This document shows, in pieces, positions 6,110 through 7,591 of a stretch of DNA of 7,591 bases (the stretch's first letter is position 1; each line of letters begins with the position of its first letter). Both the position numbers and the translations under genes were made by a program. The stretch lies in assembly GCA_001799475.1 (NCBI GenBank), contig MGTN01000156.1, positions 18,763-26,353 of the forward strand. The letters run 5' to 3'. This stretch comes from Desulfovibrionales bacterium GWA2_65_9. GTDB lineage: Bacteria; Desulfobacterota; Desulfovibrionia; Desulfovibrionales; Desulfovibrionaceae. The notes below the pieces were generated by a model that did no database searches, was not told the origin of the DNA, and saw nothing but the letters and a program-made list of their open reading frames with translations.

Positions 6110-7060
6110 ATGACACGCTCAGATAACCACGCCCATCCCTTTCCCGGCGTCATCAGAATCGAGCCGGCCAGCGCTTGCACGCTGCGGTGCAGGCACTGCC
6201 CAACGGGCACGGTCGCAATGCCCAGGGGAATCATGCCCTGGCCGACCTTCGAGAAGATCGTGGCGGACCTTGAACCGCACCGGGACGCCCTACGCGTGGC
6301 GGTGCTGTACCACGGAGGCGAGCCACTGCTGAACAAAGAAGTCTTCCGCATGGTTGAGGTGCTGAAAAGCAGCCTGGGCATCGGCTTCGTCAAGATGGTC
6401 AGCAACGGTATGCTGCTGGACCAGTCCTGCCGCGACCAGATACTGACCTGCGGCATCGATTCCGTGGAAGTCTCCGTGGACGGCAGAAGCCCTGCGGAAA
6501 ATGATCACATCCGCCGGGGCGCATGCTTTCCGCAGATCGCGGCCAATGTGCGCAGCCTGCTTGCCAGCCGCACCGCGACCGGCAGCGCCAAGCCGCAGGT
6601 AATCCTCTCCAGCACCCAGTTTCTCGATCCCGACGCGCTCTCCAGCCACGCCGAGGAGGCCCCCCTTGCACCGCCGCCGCCGGCATGGCTGCTCGAAGCC
6701 TTCGTCGAAGCTGCACCCGACGAGATCAAGACCACCTGGGCCATGCGCTGGCCCGAGATGGCCGTGGAGGCTCCATTGCAGGTCGCGACACAGCCAGGCC
6801 AACCCGCCAGGTACTGCGACCACCTGGTCAGCACCCTGACCATCCGCTGGGACGGCAATGTCGTGCCGTGCTGCTACGACCTGACCAGTTCCTGCGTGGT
6901 GGGCAATGTCCACGCAGAGAGCCTGGGCGACATCTGGACCGGCAGCCGCATGGCCGAACTGAGGGCCGCTGTGGCGGCGGGACGCCCGCTCGCGCCCTGC
7001 GCACACTGCAGTCACCTGGGCCCGACACGCTATCTCGTTGCCGAGGGGGAACTGGCATGA
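6110..7060 (+). CDS. Radical SAM/SPASM domain protein, substrate unknown
   Basis: This is a radical SAM enzyme with a SPASM-like C-terminus; its reaction is not known. The 4Fe-4S site is C23-x3-C27-x2-C30 (CTLRCRHC). YHGGEPLLNK at 67-76 is the GGE motif that contacts SAM, and SVEVSVDGRSP at 118-128 is a further core strand. The C-terminal part has Cys236, Cys254, Cys255, Cys262 and a final CAHC (Cys297, Cys300), with WDGNVVPCCYD at 247-257 and GNVHAESLGDIW at 265-276. This is enough for one auxiliary iron-sulfur cluster and perhaps not two. Peptide-modifying maturases share this layout, but so do sugar-locus enzymes, and no precursor peptide is evident nearby. It follows the hisF-like gene after 47 bases, the largest gap in the window, so a minor separate promoter is possible. 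Its stop overlaps the next gene by ATGA. A Pro-rich stretch (APPPPAW) near 187-193 is a variable linker. Confidence 0.88.
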   Translation: MTRSDNHAHPFPGVIRIEPASACTLRCRHCPTGTVAMPRGIMPWPTFEKIVADLEPHRDALRVAVLYHGGEPLLNKEVFRMVEVLKSSLGIGFVKMVSNGMLLDQSCRDQILTCGIDSVEVSVDGRSPAENDHIRRGACFPQIAANVRSLLASRTATGSAKPQVILSSTQFLDPDALSSHAEEAPLAPPPPAWLLEAFVEAAPDEIKTTWAMRWPEMAVEAPLQVATQPGQPARYCDHLVSTLTIRWDGNVVPCCYDLTSSCVVGNVHAESLGDIWTGSRMAELRAAVAAGRPLAPCAHCSHLGPTRYLVAEGELA

Positions 7061-7591
7061 CCCGCCTGCTCTTCATCAACCCCTGCCTGCGGCCCGGCGC
7101 AAAGCGCAAGTACCCTCCGGTCGGGCTGGCCTGCGTCATGACGGCCGTCGAGAAAGCCGGTTTCGCCTTCGACCTCATCGACATGGACGCCGAGGACATG
7201 TCCATGGCGGAGCTGCGCGCCAAGCTCAAAAGCGAACGCTACGACATCTGCGGCCTCGGCTGCATTGTCACCGCATTGCGTCTGGTCAAGGAGATCGCGG
7301 CCATCGTCCGCCAGGAGAACCCCGAGTGCCTGATCATGGCCGGGAACTCCGTGGCCACATCCATCCCGGAGCTGCTGCTGCGCAACACCGATGTCGATGT
7401 GGCCGTGATGGGCGAGGGTGACATCACCACCGTGGAGTTCGTCCAGGCCGTGGCCGCAGGACAGGACTGGCGTTCGACCAGGGGCATTGCCTTGCTCCAG
7501 GACGGCGGCCTTGTCCTGACCACGCCGCAGCCAATCATCGAGGACCTGGACAGCATCGGCTTCCCCAACTGGGATCTCTTTGCGCTGCACA
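7057..7591 (+). CDS. B12-binding domain radical SAM-type protein, N-terminal fragment
   Basis: The frame opens at an ATG overlapping the previous stop (ATGA), with GAGGGGGA 6 bases upstream. It stays open to the window edge, giving 178 codons. The N-terminus LLFINPCLRPGAKRKYPPVG, followed by GLACVMTAVEKAG, is typical of B12-binding radical SAM proteins. Further family features are FDLIDMD at about 40-46, YDICGLGCIV at about 63-72, GNSVATSIPELLL at about 96-108, and VAVMGEGDITTVEF at about 115-128. The segment SIGFPNWDLF near 167-176 is the usual link into the radical SAM barrel. The CxxxCxxC motif would lie past the right edge, so the radical SAM part is predicted from the family and not seen. 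No DxHxxG cobalamin motif is evident, which is common in this family. Members catalyse methylations, ring changes and other reactions, so the substrate is open. Confidence 0.82.
   Translation, partial: MTRLLFINPCLRPGAKRKYPPVGLACVMTAVEKAGFAFDLIDMDAEDMSMAELRAKLKSERYDICGLGCIVTALRLVKEIAAIVRQENPECLIMAGNSVATSIPELLLRNTDVDVAVMGEGDITTVEFVQAVAAGQDWRSTRGIALLQDGGLVLTTPQPIIEDLDSIGFPNWDLFALH

Noticed and set aside
6110..7060. Ribosomally made peptide (RiPP) maturase system
   Set aside because: SPASM proteins often modify peptides, but no convincing precursor gene, protease or exporter is visible nearby; the 18-codon frame at 6070 lacks typical features.

Overview
The window is a dense, one-directional (+ strand) gene cluster for a nonulosonic acid, most probably an amidino derivative of pseudaminic acid (Pse). 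It comes from a GC-rich Gram-negative bacterium. Gene order and codon use fit a desulfovibrio-like deltaproteobacterium, but this is only an inference and another high-GC flagellated proteobacterium is possible. Almost every base is coding. The only gaps are about 20 bases after the first gene and 47 bases before the first radical SAM gene. No tRNA, rRNA, insertion sequence, CRISPR array, clear promoter or terminator was seen.

Layout. Bases 1-203 hold the C-terminus of a methylase of the type found in Pse loci. Next is a fused PseG-PseH protein (UDP-sugar hydrolase plus GNAT acetyltransferase), then pseI (pseudaminic acid synthase), pseF (CMP-Pse synthetase), a PP-loop N-acetyl sugar amidotransferase (pseA/wbpG type), and a HisH-like and a HisF-like protein. 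After the 47-base gap come a radical SAM/SPASM protein and the first 178 codons of a B12-binding radical SAM-type protein that runs off the right edge. Most neighbours overlap by ATGA (4 bases) or by 7 bases, so the genes are probably co-transcribed and translationally coupled.

How the genes work together (inference from the families). PseB and PseC, expected upstream, would make the UDP-4-amino sugar. PseH acetylates N4, PseG removes UDP, PseI condenses the free sugar with phosphoenolpyruvate, and PseF activates the product as CMP-Pse. HisH releases ammonia from glutamine, HisF would channel it, and the PP-loop enzyme would use it to turn an acetamido group into an acetamidino group. The HisF copy has Leu at position 11, where the true histidine enzyme has a catalytic Asp, which argues against a histidine-biosynthesis role. 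The likely end use is glycosylation of flagellin or another surface structure.

The least explained part is the 3' end, where two different radical SAM-type proteins follow the sugar genes directly. Their substrate cannot be read from the sequence. Further tailoring of the sugar or of its glycoconjugate is the most economical guess.
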